A stretch of 64,000 nucleotides of DNA, from positions 1-64,000 of the forward strand of contig NZ_JANXMU010000016.1 of NCBI RefSeq assembly GCF_025354435.1. The letters run 5' to 3'. A program made the position numbers and the translations under genes. Below the pieces are notes generated by a model. That model searched no databases and had not been told where the DNA came from. It worked only from the letters and a program-made list of their open reading frames with translations. Each line of letters begins with the position of its first letter. Positions within the stretch are counted from its first letter, which is position 1. This stretch comes from Rhodoferax sp. GTDB taxonomy: Bacteria; Pseudomonadota; Gammaproteobacteria; Burkholderiales; Burkholderiaceae_C. This document shows positions 56,550 to 64,000 of this stretch, one piece after another.

Positions 56550-56675
56550 TTAAATAGCAGGATTTTGTTTATCTATTTGAATATTATTTAATATTTTAGT
56601 GTTTGTAGAAATAATTTATTTTAAATTAACTACATACTAAAAGTGGAAAATCTGACCACAATTTCGGATCGTTAA

Positions 56676-56933
56676 GTTAAAAATAAAATAAATAAATTAA
56701 TTTCTTGTGAGTTAGGATTGGTTTCGGGTGGCGGTAATGGTTATGAGCGACCTTTTAGTTATGGTCCTGCACTACAAGCTGCTTTCTCAGGTGCGGATAC
56801 TTCTGTAGTGGCAGCACTATTTATGATGGCTAGTTCTAATAATTATGGTGTCTATGGAACCCCAGGCGGAAATTCTTCTGGCAGTTCAAGTGGGCCAAAT
56901 GGTAATGCTTCTGGTGGAAACCATAGCTATTAA
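56676..56933 (+). CDS. double-glycine-leader peptide precursor (bacteriocin/microcin-like), start unresolved
   Basis: The frame is open from 56676 and reads LISCELGLVSGG then GNGYERPFSYGP..., which is the EL-x-x-V-S-GG end of leaders cut by C39 peptidases. The mature part would be about 66 residues, with a hydrophobic centre (TSVVAALFMMASS) and a Gly/Ser/Asn-rich C-terminus (GGNSSGSSSGPNGNASGG), as in class II microcins. No ATG or GTG lies between the in-frame TAA (56673) and the leader; TTG 56718 would cut the leader off, and GTG 56643 is in the same frame but before the TAA. A terminator follows. A start lost by indel, or an unusual start, are both possible. Confidence 0.5.
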   Translation, partial: VKNKINKLISCELGLVSGGGNGYERPFSYGPALQAAFSGADTSVVAALFMMASSNNYGVYGTPGGNSSGSSSGPNGNASGGNHSY

Positions 56934-56970
56934 TGTTTGGTAGAGATTAAGTCTCTTCAATAAAAATTTG

Positions 56971-57001
56971 CCTCTATTATTTCCCTTGTAAATAATAGAG
57001 G
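56971..57001 (+). terminator. terminator hairpin after the peptide gene
   Basis: CCTCTATTATTT and AAATAATAGAGG form a perfect 12-bp stem with a 7-base loop, followed by a T-rich stretch. It is 37 bases past the peptide stop codon and separates it from the TraB-like gene. Confidence 0.8.
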
Positions 57002-57086
57002 TGTTTGATTTAAATATTTACTCTATAAATTACTCTTGCAAATAATGCTTAAATCTATTAATAAAATAATTTAAAAAATATTTTAT

Positions 57087-57978
57087 TTGTCGAATAATGA
57101 ATATTTTATAAATCAAATTATTTATTCGAATTTTGTTTTATTGTTAATATTTTTTTCGTACGTAGTTAATGCTCAGGTTCCAGTGTCTTTACAGGCAAAA
57201 TATATTTATGAAATTTCGAAAAAAATAAGTCAATTGGATATTTATTTGGTAGTCCACACGACTCAATAAATAATGCTTTGATACATTTAAGTGAATGTGT
57301 GAAGAAGTATTTTTTAAATGCCGAATCTGTCTACATAGAAGCAGATCAGTTGGCAATAAATGAATATTTGGTTGCCGCAGAAAAAATTATGCCTATGAAA
57401 TTTGTTGAACAATATTTAACTGCTCAAGAGTTGAATTTTATAAGTTCAGAAATATTTTGAGAAAATAAAGATCTTAATTTTAATTTGCTAAAATTGGATG
57501 CCGAGTCGGTATTATTTTTTTGAAGTCGAAAATGCCAGATGCGCGTAGTAAATTTGGTCGAATGGATTATAGATTAGATGTCGAAATAAGAATAGCTTCC
57601 TTATTTTTTAATAAAAAATTAAAATTTATAGAAACACCCGAAGATCAAATTTTATTTTTTCTTACTGTGTCGCCGGAAATATATGCGAAATTTATTCGAA
57701 AAGTCTTATATTTAATTAAAAATAGAGAAAATTCTGAAAAATATTATGCTGACATTTTTTCAGTACTCAAAGCGGTTGCCAACGGCGACGAAGTCGGTAT
57801 TGTTGAGTTTTCAAATTTATATTTTAATGAATACAACAAAAAAATTGGGGTAAATAGGAGTCCGAGTTTGACTTTAAAGATATCGCAAATTGCATTAAAA
57901 TCTGATAAATCTCCTTTTTTTATAGCTCTTGGTGCCGCGCATTTGGCTGGTGATGACAGCGTGGTTTCTTTAATGTAA
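57087..57978 (+). pseudogene. TraB/GumN-like protein, multiply frameshifted
   Basis: Three frames together read as one TraB/GumN protein of about 297 residues: a signal-like N-terminus (NFVLLLIFFSYVVNA), GYLFGSPHDSINNALIHLSE (the family's LxGTxH-like start), ESVYIEADQL, RMDYRLDVEIRIASLFFNKKLKFIETPEDQ (LETxxxQ motif) and FFIALGAAHLAGDDSVVSLM (GxxHL). The joins need +1 A at the A7 run 57219-57225 and +1 T at the T7 run 57515-57521, and there is a TGA at 57458-57460. TraB relatives act on or shut down peptides (enterococcal pheromone TraB), so a protection or processing role is conceivable. As written it is not translatable. Confidence 0.7.
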
Positions 57979-58073
57979 AAAAAGGGGTATCAAATGAAAC
58001 GATTGTGTGAGTGATTAAATTATTGAAATGTTGTATTTCTATAATAAAACATTATATAAATTAAGATGTTTTA

Positions 58074-59834
58074 ATGCGCTCCATCCTTCAATCTGAAGCC
58101 TGTGAGTGTGGTCTTGCCTGCTTGGCCATGGTGAGCGCGGCGCACAAGTTCCATGTCGATCTGGACACCTTGCGCCGTCGCTTTGTCGTCTCTCTCAAAG
58201 GCGCCACCTTGCCGCAACTCATGGCGCACGCCGGGGCAATGCAGTTCAGCAGCCGGGCATTGCGGCTGGAACTGGATGAGCTGGCGCAGTTGCAACTGCC
58301 TTGCATCCTGCACTGGGACCTGAACCACTTTGTGGTGCTCACAAAAGTAGGCCGCGACCATGTGCGCATCCTCGACCCGGCGGTGGGCGAACGCAAATTG
58401 CCGCTGGCTGAGGTGTCCAAGCATTTCACCGGGGTGGCGCTGGAGTTGACGCTGAACGCGCAGTTTGTGGCCGCCAAGGCCGCACCTCGGGTGGGCCTGG
58501 ACGCGTTGACGGGCCGGGTGCTGGGGCTCAAGCGCTCGCTGGCGCAGATATTTGCACTGGCTTTGGCCTTGCAGGTGTTTGCGATTGCGGCGCCGCTGCT
58601 GAACCAGTGGATGGTGGACGAAGCCATTGCCACCTACGACCGGGACTTGCTGGGTGTGCTCATCGTCGGTTTTGGCTTGCTGCTGCTGGTGCAAACGGCG
58701 CTGGGTTTGGCGCGCAGTTGGCTGGCCATGGTGCTGGGCATGTCGCTGGGTTTGCAGTGGAGCAGCAACCTGTTCAGCCACCTGGTGCGCTTGCCGATGG
58801 CGTTTTTTGAACGGCGGCATCTGGGCGACGTGGTGTCGCGCTTCGGGGCTATTGGGGCGATCCAGCGGACACTGACGGCCAGCCTGCTGGAGGCGGTGCT
58901 GGACGGCCTGATGAGTCTGGCTACGCTGGGCATGATGTTGCTGTATTCGCCCCAGATGGCGGTGGTGACGCTGGTGTCGGTGGCCTTGTACGGCGGCCTG
59001 CGCTGGGCGGCGTACCGCCCGTTTCGCGACGCAGCCGCAGAGCGGCTGGTGGTGGCTGCGCGGGAGCAGACCCATTTTCTGGAATCCTTGCGCGCCATCC
59101 AGCCGTTGAAGCTGTTTGGCCGCGAACAAGAGCGTCGGGCCCGCTGGCAAAACCTGCTGGTAGAGGTGCAAAACCGCGATGTGCGCACTGCCAAGATGGG
59201 CATTGGCTTCGGTACAGCCAACACCTTGATCTTCGGTGTGGAGAACCTGCTGGTGTTGTGGCTGGGGGCCAAGCTGCTGCTAGGGCTGCTCACACCGGAA
59301 GAGGGCGAAGTGCTGTACGGCGGCCTGCCCGTGCAGCAACTGGGCTTGCAGAATTACCGCCGCTTGATTGGCACGGTAATGCAAGAGGACGTGCTGCTGG
59401 CGGGCAGCATTGCCGACAACATCAGCTTCTTCGACATCCGCCCCGACCCGGCCCGCATCGAAGCCTGCGCCCAGTTGGCAGCCGTGCATGGCGACATTGC
59501 CAGCATGCCCATGGGTTATCAGACGCTGGTGGGCGATATGGGTTCTAGCTTGAGCGGCGGCCAAAAACAGCGGGTATTGTTGGCCCGCGCCCTCTACAAA
59601 CAGCCCAAAGTGCTGGCGCTGGACGAGGCCACCAGCCACCTTGACATTGGCAACGAGCAGCGTGTGACGCAGGCGCTGGCGCAATTGCCGTTGACCCGCA
59701 TCGTCGTGGCCCACCGGCCCGAAACCATTGCCGGTGCCCAGCGGGTGGTGCAGCTGCTAGACGGACAGGTACGCGAGCTACGTGCTTCTGCGGTGTCTTT
59801 ACCGCACGATTTTAGGCATGAAATCAGCTTTTAG
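58074..59834 (+). CDS. C39-peptidase ABC exporter with a large in-frame deletion (no Walker A)
   Basis: The 586-residue product starts with a C39 peptidase domain that cuts double-glycine leaders: QSEACECGLAC with Q6 and catalytic C12, H85 (DLNHFVVL) and D101. Transmembrane helices follow (about 150-390). At residue ~400 the chain jumps from the last membrane region (LWLGAKLLL) to GLLTPEEGEVLYGGLPVQ of the nucleotide-binding domain. Family members have about 130 more residues there: the last helix, the linker and Walker A. Signature LSGGQKQRV, Walker B LALDEATS and the H-loop VAHRPE remain. Without Walker A it should not hydrolyse ATP. G+C jumps from about 25-40% to about 67% exactly at its start codon. 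Confidence 0.85.
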   Translation: MRSILQSEACECGLACLAMVSAAHKFHVDLDTLRRRFVVSLKGATLPQLMAHAGAMQFSSRALRLELDELAQLQLPCILHWDLNHFVVLTKVGRDHVRILDPAVGERKLPLAEVSKHFTGVALELTLNAQFVAAKAAPRVGLDALTGRVLGLKRSLAQIFALALALQVFAIAAPLLNQWMVDEAIATYDRDLLGVLIVGFGLLLLVQTALGLARSWLAMVLGMSLGLQWSSNLFSHLVRLPMAFFERRHLGDVVSRFGAIGAIQRTLTASLLEAVLDGLMSLATLGMMLLYSPQMAVVTLVSVALYGGLRWAAYRPFRDAAAERLVVAAREQTHFLESLRAIQPLKLFGREQERRARWQNLLVEVQNRDVRTAKMGIGFGTANTLIFGVENLLVLWLGAKLLLGLLTPEEGEVLYGGLPVQQLGLQNYRRLIGTVMQEDVLLAGSIADNISFFDIRPDPARIEACAQLAAVHGDIASMPMGYQTLVGDMGSSLSGGQKQRVLLARALYKQPKVLALDEATSHLDIGNEQRVTQALAQLPLTRIVVAHRPETIAGAQRVVQLLDGQVRELRASAVSLPHDFRHEISF

Positions 59835-59875
59835 CTTATATTTTAACTGCGCTAGTAGCTATCAAAACAGTAGCA
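59825..59875. repeat. dispersed intergenic repeat, copy 8
   Basis: GCTTTTAGCTTATATTTTAA at the left and GCGCTAGTAGCTATCAAAAC at the right, between the convergent exporter and MarC genes. Confidence 0.65.
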
Positions 59876-60505
59876 TCAGCCCAATATCGGAAACAGCTTG
59901 TGCAGCCCGTCGGCCATCACCTCCACGGCCAGTGCGGCCAGGATCAGGCCCATCAGGCGGGTCATCACGTTGATGCCGGTTTTGCCCAGCACGCGGGCGA
60001 TCGGGCCGGCCAGGGCGAAGCACAGGGCGGTGGCCAGGCCGATCACCACGCCGTAGCCGACCAGGGTGGCCAGTTGCCAGAAGGTCTTGGCCTTGTCGGC
60101 GTAGATCACCACGGTGGACATGCTGGCCGGGCCGGTCAGCAGCGGAATGGCCAGCGGCACCACGGCAATGCTGGCACCCACGGCGGCGCGCTCGGACGCA
60201 TCTTGCAGCTCGGTGGCATTGGACTTGGCTTCGGCGGGCTGGGCGTTGAGCATGTTCAGCGACGATGTCATCAGCAGCAGGCCGCCGCCCACCTGGAAGC
60301 TGGCCAGCGAGATATTGAAGAATTCCAGAATCTGCAGGCCCAGCAGGGCGCTCACCGCAATCACCACAAACACACTGAACGACGACACCCAGATGGTGCG
60401 GCGGCGCTGCGCGTCCGAAAAGCTCTGCGTGTAGTGGATGAAAAACGGCACGATGGCCAGCGGGTTGACGATGGCCAATAGGGTGATGAGGGGTTTGAAG
60501 TCCAT
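59876..60505 (-). CDS. MarC family integral membrane protein
   Basis: A 209-residue, six-helix inner-membrane protein: LITLLAIVNPLAIVPFFIHYTQ, FQVGGGLLLMTSSLNML, VVPLAIPLLTGPASMSTVVIYA and TRLMGLILAALAVEVMADGL are family landmarks. Despite its name MarC is not part of the Mar drug-resistance response and its transport role is unknown. ATG 60505 is used; the open frame runs on far upstream as a GC-rich artefact. Confidence 0.9.
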   Translation of the reverse strand: MDFKPLITLLAIVNPLAIVPFFIHYTQSFSDAQRRRTIWVSSFSVFVVIAVSALLGLQILEFFNISLASFQVGGGLLLMTSSLNMLNAQPAEAKSNATELQDASERAAVGASIAVVPLAIPLLTGPASMSTVVIYADKAKTFWQLATLVGYGVVIGLATALCFALAGPIARVLGKTGINVMTRLMGLILAALAVEVMADGLHKLFPILG

Positions 60506-60516
60506 AGCCAGCAAGC

Positions 60517-61299
60517 TTAACGTCCGCCGCTTACATCCACCAGCGCTCCCGTGGTGTAACTCGCCTCCGGGCCCAGCAGCCAGACAATCGCCTGGGCCAC
60601 TTCCAGTGCCGTACCGCCGCGCTGCAGGGGTACGGTGGCGGACAGGTCGCGCACCCGGTCGGGCAGGCCACCCGAGGCGTGGATGTCGGTTTCGATCAAG
60701 CCGGGGCGTACGGCGTTGACGCGGATACCCTCTGCCGCCACCTCTTTGGCCAGCCCGATGGTCATGGTGTCGATGGCCCCTTTGGCGGCGGCGTAGTCCA
60801 CGTACTGGCCGGGCGAGCCCAGGCGCGACGCGGCGCTGGAGACGTTCACGATGGCACCGCCCAGGCCGTAGCCGGGGCCAAAGTTGCGCACGCCCTGGCT
60901 GCCCATGCGGCGCACGGCCTCGCGGGCGCACAGAAACGGGCCGACCACGTTGGTGCTGAACATGCGCTGCAGCCGGGCCGCATCCATGCTGTCCACGCGG
61001 GCCGGCACGTCCACCACCCCGGCGTTGTTGACCAGGCCGCGCAGTGGGCCGAGTTGCGCGTCTACGGCGGCAAACAGGCGCAGCACCTGGGCCTCGTCGG
61101 CCACGTCGGCCTGCAGGGCAACGGCCTGGCCGCCTTGGGCCCGGATCTCGGCCACCAGCGCTTCGGCAGCCAGAGCGTTGTGGGCGTAGTTGACGGCTAC
61201 GGCATAGCCGCGCTGGGCGGCCAGCCGAGCCGTGGCGGCACCGATGCCGCGCCCGCCACCAGTGACGAGCAGCACGGGCAATGCAGAAGATGGGGTCAT
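60517..61299 (-). CDS. short-chain dehydrogenase/reductase
   Basis: A 260-residue NAD(P)-dependent oxidoreductase: cofactor loop TGGGRGIGAAT, NNAGVV, catalytic Ser in VNVSSAASR, YVDYAAAKGA (YxxxK) and RPGLIETDIH. It resembles glucose-dehydrogenase/3-oxoacyl reductase-like SDRs; the substrate is open. ATG 61299 begins MTPSSALPVLLVTGG. It is divergent from the dienelactone hydrolase with 85 bases between starts. Confidence 0.92.
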   Translation of the reverse strand: MTPSSALPVLLVTGGGRGIGAATARLAAQRGYAVAVNYAHNALAAEALVAEIRAQGGQAVALQADVADEAQVLRLFAAVDAQLGPLRGLVNNAGVVDVPARVDSMDAARLQRMFSTNVVGPFLCAREAVRRMGSQGVRNFGPGYGLGGAIVNVSSAASRLGSPGQYVDYAAAKGAIDTMTIGLAKEVAAEGIRVNAVRPGLIETDIHASGGLPDRVRDLSATVPLQRGGTALEVAQAIVWLLGPEASYTTGALVDVSGGR

Positions 61300-61384
61300 A
61301 CAGAATGGAGATGTGTGGGGTGGGAACGACACCAGTACGATGCCACTCCCTTTGCGTTTCCCCACTATTCTGGAGCTTCCCCCC

Positions 61385-62071
61385 ATGTCCTCTTTCATCG
61401 ACCTGACCGCCGCCGACGGCTTTGTTCTGCCCGCCTACGTGGCCCAACCCAGCGGCACACCCAAGGGCGCGGTGGTGGTCATCCAGGAGATTTTTGGCAT
61501 CAACAGCCACATCCGTTCGGTGGCCGATGGCTATGCGGCCGCAGGCTATCTGGCCGTGGCCCCGGCCATGTTCCGCCGCGTGCAGTCGGGTGTGGATTTG
61601 GGCTACACGGCAGACGATGTGCAGGCCGGTATCGCCCTGAAAGCCGCTGCCGAGGCGCTGGGCGTGCCCACCCTGATGCTGGATGTGCAGGCCGCCGTGG
61701 CCTACGCCGCGGCCCAGGCGGGCAAGGTCGGCACGGTGGGTTACTGCTGGGGCGGCCTGCTGAGCTGGCGCGCGGCCTGCTTGGTGCAGGGCCTGGCGGC
61801 TGCGGTGACCTACTACGGCGGTGGCATGACGGCGGCAGTCGAAGTGGCCCGCACGCCCCGGGTGCCGGTGCTGTCGCATTTTGGCGAGCGCGACCACGGC
61901 ATCGCGTTGGACACGGTGCGTGCCTTTGCCCAGGCCCACCTGGCGGTGGATGTGCGCTTGTACCCGGCCGACCACGGCTTCAACTGCGACCAGCGCGGAG
62001 CCTATGACGCACCAGCAGCCGCGTTGGCGCTGGAGCGCTCGCTGGCGTTTTTTGCCGAGAACCTGGGCTGA
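61385..62071 (+). CDS. dienelactone hydrolase family protein
   Basis: A 228-residue alpha/beta hydrolase with the Cys-Asp-His triad of dienelactone hydrolases: VGYCWGG (Cys), FGERDHGI (Asp) and ADHGFNC (His). VVVIQEIFGINSHIRSVADGYAAAGYLAVAP is the usual N-terminal part. In chloroaromatic pathways it opens dienelactone to maleylacetate; many paralogues have other esters as substrates and no such pathway is nearby. ATG 61385 has GGAG about eleven bases upstream. Confidence 0.9.
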   Translation: MSSFIDLTAADGFVLPAYVAQPSGTPKGAVVVIQEIFGINSHIRSVADGYAAAGYLAVAPAMFRRVQSGVDLGYTADDVQAGIALKAAAEALGVPTLMLDVQAAVAYAAAQAGKVGTVGYCWGGLLSWRAACLVQGLAAAVTYYGGGMTAAVEVARTPRVPVLSHFGERDHGIALDTVRAFAQAHLAVDVRLYPADHGFNCDQRGAYDAPAAALALERSLAFFAENLG

Positions 62072-62078
62072 CCGGTAC

Positions 62079-62115
62079 GCTGGCCGCGGCCAGCGATTGT
62101 TGCGGTTGCCGCAAC
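62079..62115. terminator. tandem hairpins after the dienelactone hydrolase gene
   Basis: GCTGGCCGCGGCCAGC (62079-62094) is a perfect 16-bp palindrome, and GTTGCGG/CCGCAAC (62099-62115) a 7-bp stem with a 3-base loop. Neither is followed by a T-run, so they may slow rather than fully stop transcription. The rest of 62072-62282 holds no gene I can support. Confidence 0.5.
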
Positions 62116-62282
62116 ACAGTGGTTCCGTGGGGCGCTATTTAAAGCCCGTCATCCATACCGATCTATTCCACACAGGAAGGGCAGGGCGATCAGCCTGGTG
62201 CCCAGCCTCCAGCGCAGCCACCACGGCCGCGCCAGGGGTTCCTGCTGCGATTGTTTATGAACTGACTTTGAAAGACACCACC

Positions 62283-62588
62283 ATGCGTACCACCCAACTT
62301 TTAGCCTCTTCGTTGATTGCCCTGGCCTCCGTGGCCACGGGCAATGCCTTTGCGGACTCTTATGGCCGCAGCACTCCGGCCAGCCCTGCGGTAGCCAGCA
62401 CGGTGACCCGCGCGCACGTCCAGGCCGAGCTGGCACGGGCCTACCAAGACGGCTCGTTGTCGTTGATCCAGGACGATAAAAAATACCCGGTCATCGTCAA
62501 TACGCACCCGGGCAAAACCGTAGGCCAGGTGCGGGCCGAACTGGTGAAAGCCCAGAAGGACGGCAGCATTCCCAAGGTCCACGGCTAA
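62283..62588 (+). CDS. DUF4148 secreted protein, copy 1
   Basis: A 101-residue protein with a signal peptide ending NAFA (about residue 25) and the repeated DUF4148 motif: VTRAHVQAELARAYQDGSL and TVGQVRAELVKAQKDGSIP. Function is unknown; the family is common and often multi-copy in Burkholderiales. A paralogue lies at 63718 beyond the LysR gene. Confidence 0.88.
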   Translation: MRTTQLLASSLIALASVATGNAFADSYGRSTPASPAVASTVTRAHVQAELARAYQDGSLSLIQDDKKYPVIVNTHPGKTVGQVRAELVKAQKDGSIPKVHG

Positions 62589-62603
62589 CAACCCCGCAGG
62601 CCC

Positions 62604-63509
62604 CTAACCGGGGGCCTTGTCTGCCGTCACCTTCCAGCGCGCTTCCATAAACGCCAGCAAGGCCTTCAGGGCCGCGCTGTTGTGGCGGCGCTGGGTGTAG
62701 GCGGCGTACAGCCACACGTCGTTGGCGCGGAAATCTTCCAGCACGGACACCAGGGCCCCACTGTCCAGCTGCGCCTGCACCAGCAGGCGCGGCACGCGGG
62801 CAATGCCCAGGCCGTGCAAGGCCATGTGCACCAGCGGTACCGGGTCGGTTGCGTCCATGCGGCTGCGCACCGCCACGTTGTGCGCCTTGCCGTTCACTTT
62901 GAAGCGCCATTCGGGATGCATGCCGTGCATCGACAGCGTGACGGCATCGTGTTCGACCAATTCGTCCGGGTGCTGGGGTACGCCGCGTGCTTGCCAGTAA
63001 CCGGGGCTGGCGCAGACCACCACGTCAATCAGGCGCAGCTTGCGCGCAATCAGGTTTTCATTGGGTGCGGTGCCCACGCGCAGTGCCAGGTCCAGCCCTT
63101 CTTCCACCATGTCGAGCACGCGGTTGCTCAGGTCCAGGCTGATGTGCACTTCGGGGTAGCGGCGCATGAAGTCGGCCAGCAGGGCCGGCAGCTCCACGCT
63201 GCCAATGCCTTGCGGCGCGGTCATGCGCAGGCGGCCGCTGGGCTCTTGTGAGCGGTGCTGCAGCTCCTCGCGGGTCAGCGCCATCATTTCCAGCAAGGGC
63301 TTGCTGCGCTCCAGCAACAGGCCGCCTGCGTCGGTCAGGCTGACGGTACGGGTGCTGCGGTTGAGCAGGCGCGTGCCCAGGCGCGACTCCAGCTCGGCGA
63401 CGTGCTTGCTCACATTGGCTTTGGACACGTCCAGGGTCTTGGCGGCCAGTGAAAAACCGCCGCGGGCGGCGATTTCGCGGAAGGTGCGGATGAGTTCGAG
63501 GGTATCCAT
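62604..63509 (-). CDS. LysR-family transcriptional regulator
   Basis: A 301-residue regulator: N-terminal winged helix (ELIRTFREIAARGGFSLAAKTLDVSKANVSKHVAELESRLGTRLLNR) and a periplasmic-binding-protein-like effector domain (GRLRMTAPQGIGSVELPALLADFMRRYPEVHISLDLSNRVLDMVEEGLDLALRVG). The sequence falls in the CrgA/aromatic-efflux-like group common in proteobacteria. ATG 63509 is preferred to TTG 63518. It is convergent with DUF4148 copy 1 and divergent from copy 2, so control of copy 2 is possible. Confidence 0.92.
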   Translation of the reverse strand: MDTLELIRTFREIAARGGFSLAAKTLDVSKANVSKHVAELESRLGTRLLNRSTRTVSLTDAGGLLLERSKPLLEMMALTREELQHRSQEPSGRLRMTAPQGIGSVELPALLADFMRRYPEVHISLDLSNRVLDMVEEGLDLALRVGTAPNENLIARKLRLIDVVVCASPGYWQARGVPQHPDELVEHDAVTLSMHGMHPEWRFKVNGKAHNVAVRSRMDATDPVPLVHMALHGLGIARVPRLLVQAQLDSGALVSVLEDFRANDVWLYAAYTQRRHNSAALKALLAFMEARWKVTADKAPG

Positions 63510-63717
63510 TGTTTCCAAGACCGAAACAGCCTGGTTCCGTTTAGGTTGTCATAAAGCTGAAACTTAGTTTCATGCATGCATTCTGAATTAGGGCAAGGTA
63601 AGAAACCCTGTGAACCAGGCTCCGGTGCCGCCAGCAGTCCCGCTAACACGCTGAGAGTCGCTGTCCCCGCCGAGGGTTCCTGGTCCGGCTGAACTGTTTT
63701 AACTTTAAGGAATAACC

Positions 63718-64000
63718 ATGAACACGACCAAATTTGTAGCTGCTTCCATGATCGCCCTGGCCTCTGTGGCTGCCACCAGCGCATTTGCTGATTCGTATGA
63801 CCGCGAATACTCCCAGGTCGCCAGCTCCCCCAGCACGGTGACCCGCGCCCAGGTCAAGGCCGAACTGTTGGCCGCCCAAAAAGACGGCAGCCTGGCTGCT
63901 GTCAATGACAACGACTACCCTGTCATTACCGCCACCGGCTCGGCCAAAACCCGCGCCCAAGTGCGTGCTGAGCTGATCCAGGCAGAAAAAGACGGCACCA
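63718..64000 (+). CDS. DUF4148 secreted protein, copy 2 (runs off the window)
   Basis: 94 codons are visible before the window ends. The signal peptide (MIALASVAATSAFA) and the motif RAQVKAELLAAQKDGSL, then RAQVRAELIQAEKDGT, closely match copy 1, so the two are tandem paralogues separated by the LysR gene. AAGGA lies seven bases before the ATG. Bases 63510-63717 hold the divergent promoters. Confidence 0.88.
   Translation, partial: MNTTKFVAASMIALASVAATSAFADSYDREYSQVASSPSTVTRAQVKAELLAAQKDGSLAAVNDNDYPVITATGSAKTRAQVRAELIQAEKDGT

Noticed and set aside
59876-61975. A 699-codon minus-strand frame that ends in MarC.
   Set aside because: Only the last 209 codons are MarC; the rest is antisense or out of frame with the SDR and hydrolase genes.

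Overview
The window is chromosomal DNA of a high-G+C betaproteobacterium, most like Comamonadaceae (Rhodoferax/Acidovorax-type). Three things point there: the gene order ilvE - zf-CHCC - waaF and gatCAB / mreBCD-mrdA / pyrE, the Comamonadaceae-type porin and DUF4148/DUF4124 proteins, and a dispersed intergenic repeat built on TAGCTACTAGCG-like arms. No rRNA, tRNA, CRISPR array, transposase or integrase was recognised.

Layout. 0.1-7.8 kb: radA, a periplasmic ClpP-like/rhodanese-like fusion gene flanked by a second copy of the radA tail, an MFS exporter, ilvE-zf-CHCC-waaF and a RES/Xre toxin-antitoxin pair. 8-12.5 kb: PAS-GGDEF cyclase with an RsbQ-like hydrolase gene broken by two nonsense codons, an old yellow enzyme, a glyoxalase (VOC) remnant beside a perfect 14-bp parS-like palindrome, and an aldo/keto reductase. 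12.5-17.3 kb: a Pls/PosA-type single-module NRPS (A-PCP plus a membrane/beta-helix terminal region) with its phosphopantetheinyl transferase. 17.5-24.8 kb: two-component system, AmpG-like permease, M48 protease, NIPSNAP protein, galactarate dehydratase with its GntR regulator. 25-36.6 kb: a LacI-controlled, sugar-phosphate-type (AfuABC-like) ABC operon with three phosphatases, a porin and an imelysin protein; two matching palindromic operators tie it together. 36.6-47 kb: core genes xthA, pyrE, gatCAB, mreBCD-mrdA. 47-53 kb: TauE permease, two unknown genes, cNMP-patatin phospholipase, MATE pump, lipocalin. 53.2-59.8 kb: an AT-rich peptide-export cassette. 59.9-64 kb: MarC, SDR, dienelactone hydrolase, LysR and two DUF4148 genes.

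The most interesting part is 53.2-59.8 kb. A GC-rich HlyD-type adaptor and a GC-rich C39-peptidase ABC exporter bracket about 3.5 kb of very AT-rich cargo: a GT1-like glycosyltransferase, a 2OG-Fe(II) oxygenase-like protein, a Gly/Ser/Asn-rich peptide with a double-glycine leader-like end, and a TraB/GumN-like protein. This looks like an imported system for a modified, exported peptide (microcin/bacteriocin-like). It also looks damaged: the exporter lacks its Walker A region through an apparent in-frame deletion, the oxygenase and TraB-like genes each need +1 bases at 7-base homopolymers, and the precursor has no normal start codon.

Broken genes recur elsewhere: the RsbQ-like hydrolase (TAG and TAA), the histidine acid phosphatase (TAG), the porin (C7 tract) and the VOC fragment. 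Seven-base A/T runs in mreB, xthA and the DUF4124 gene are read in frame, so blanket base-calling error is not the only explanation. All family names rest on reading motifs by eye; no database search was possible.
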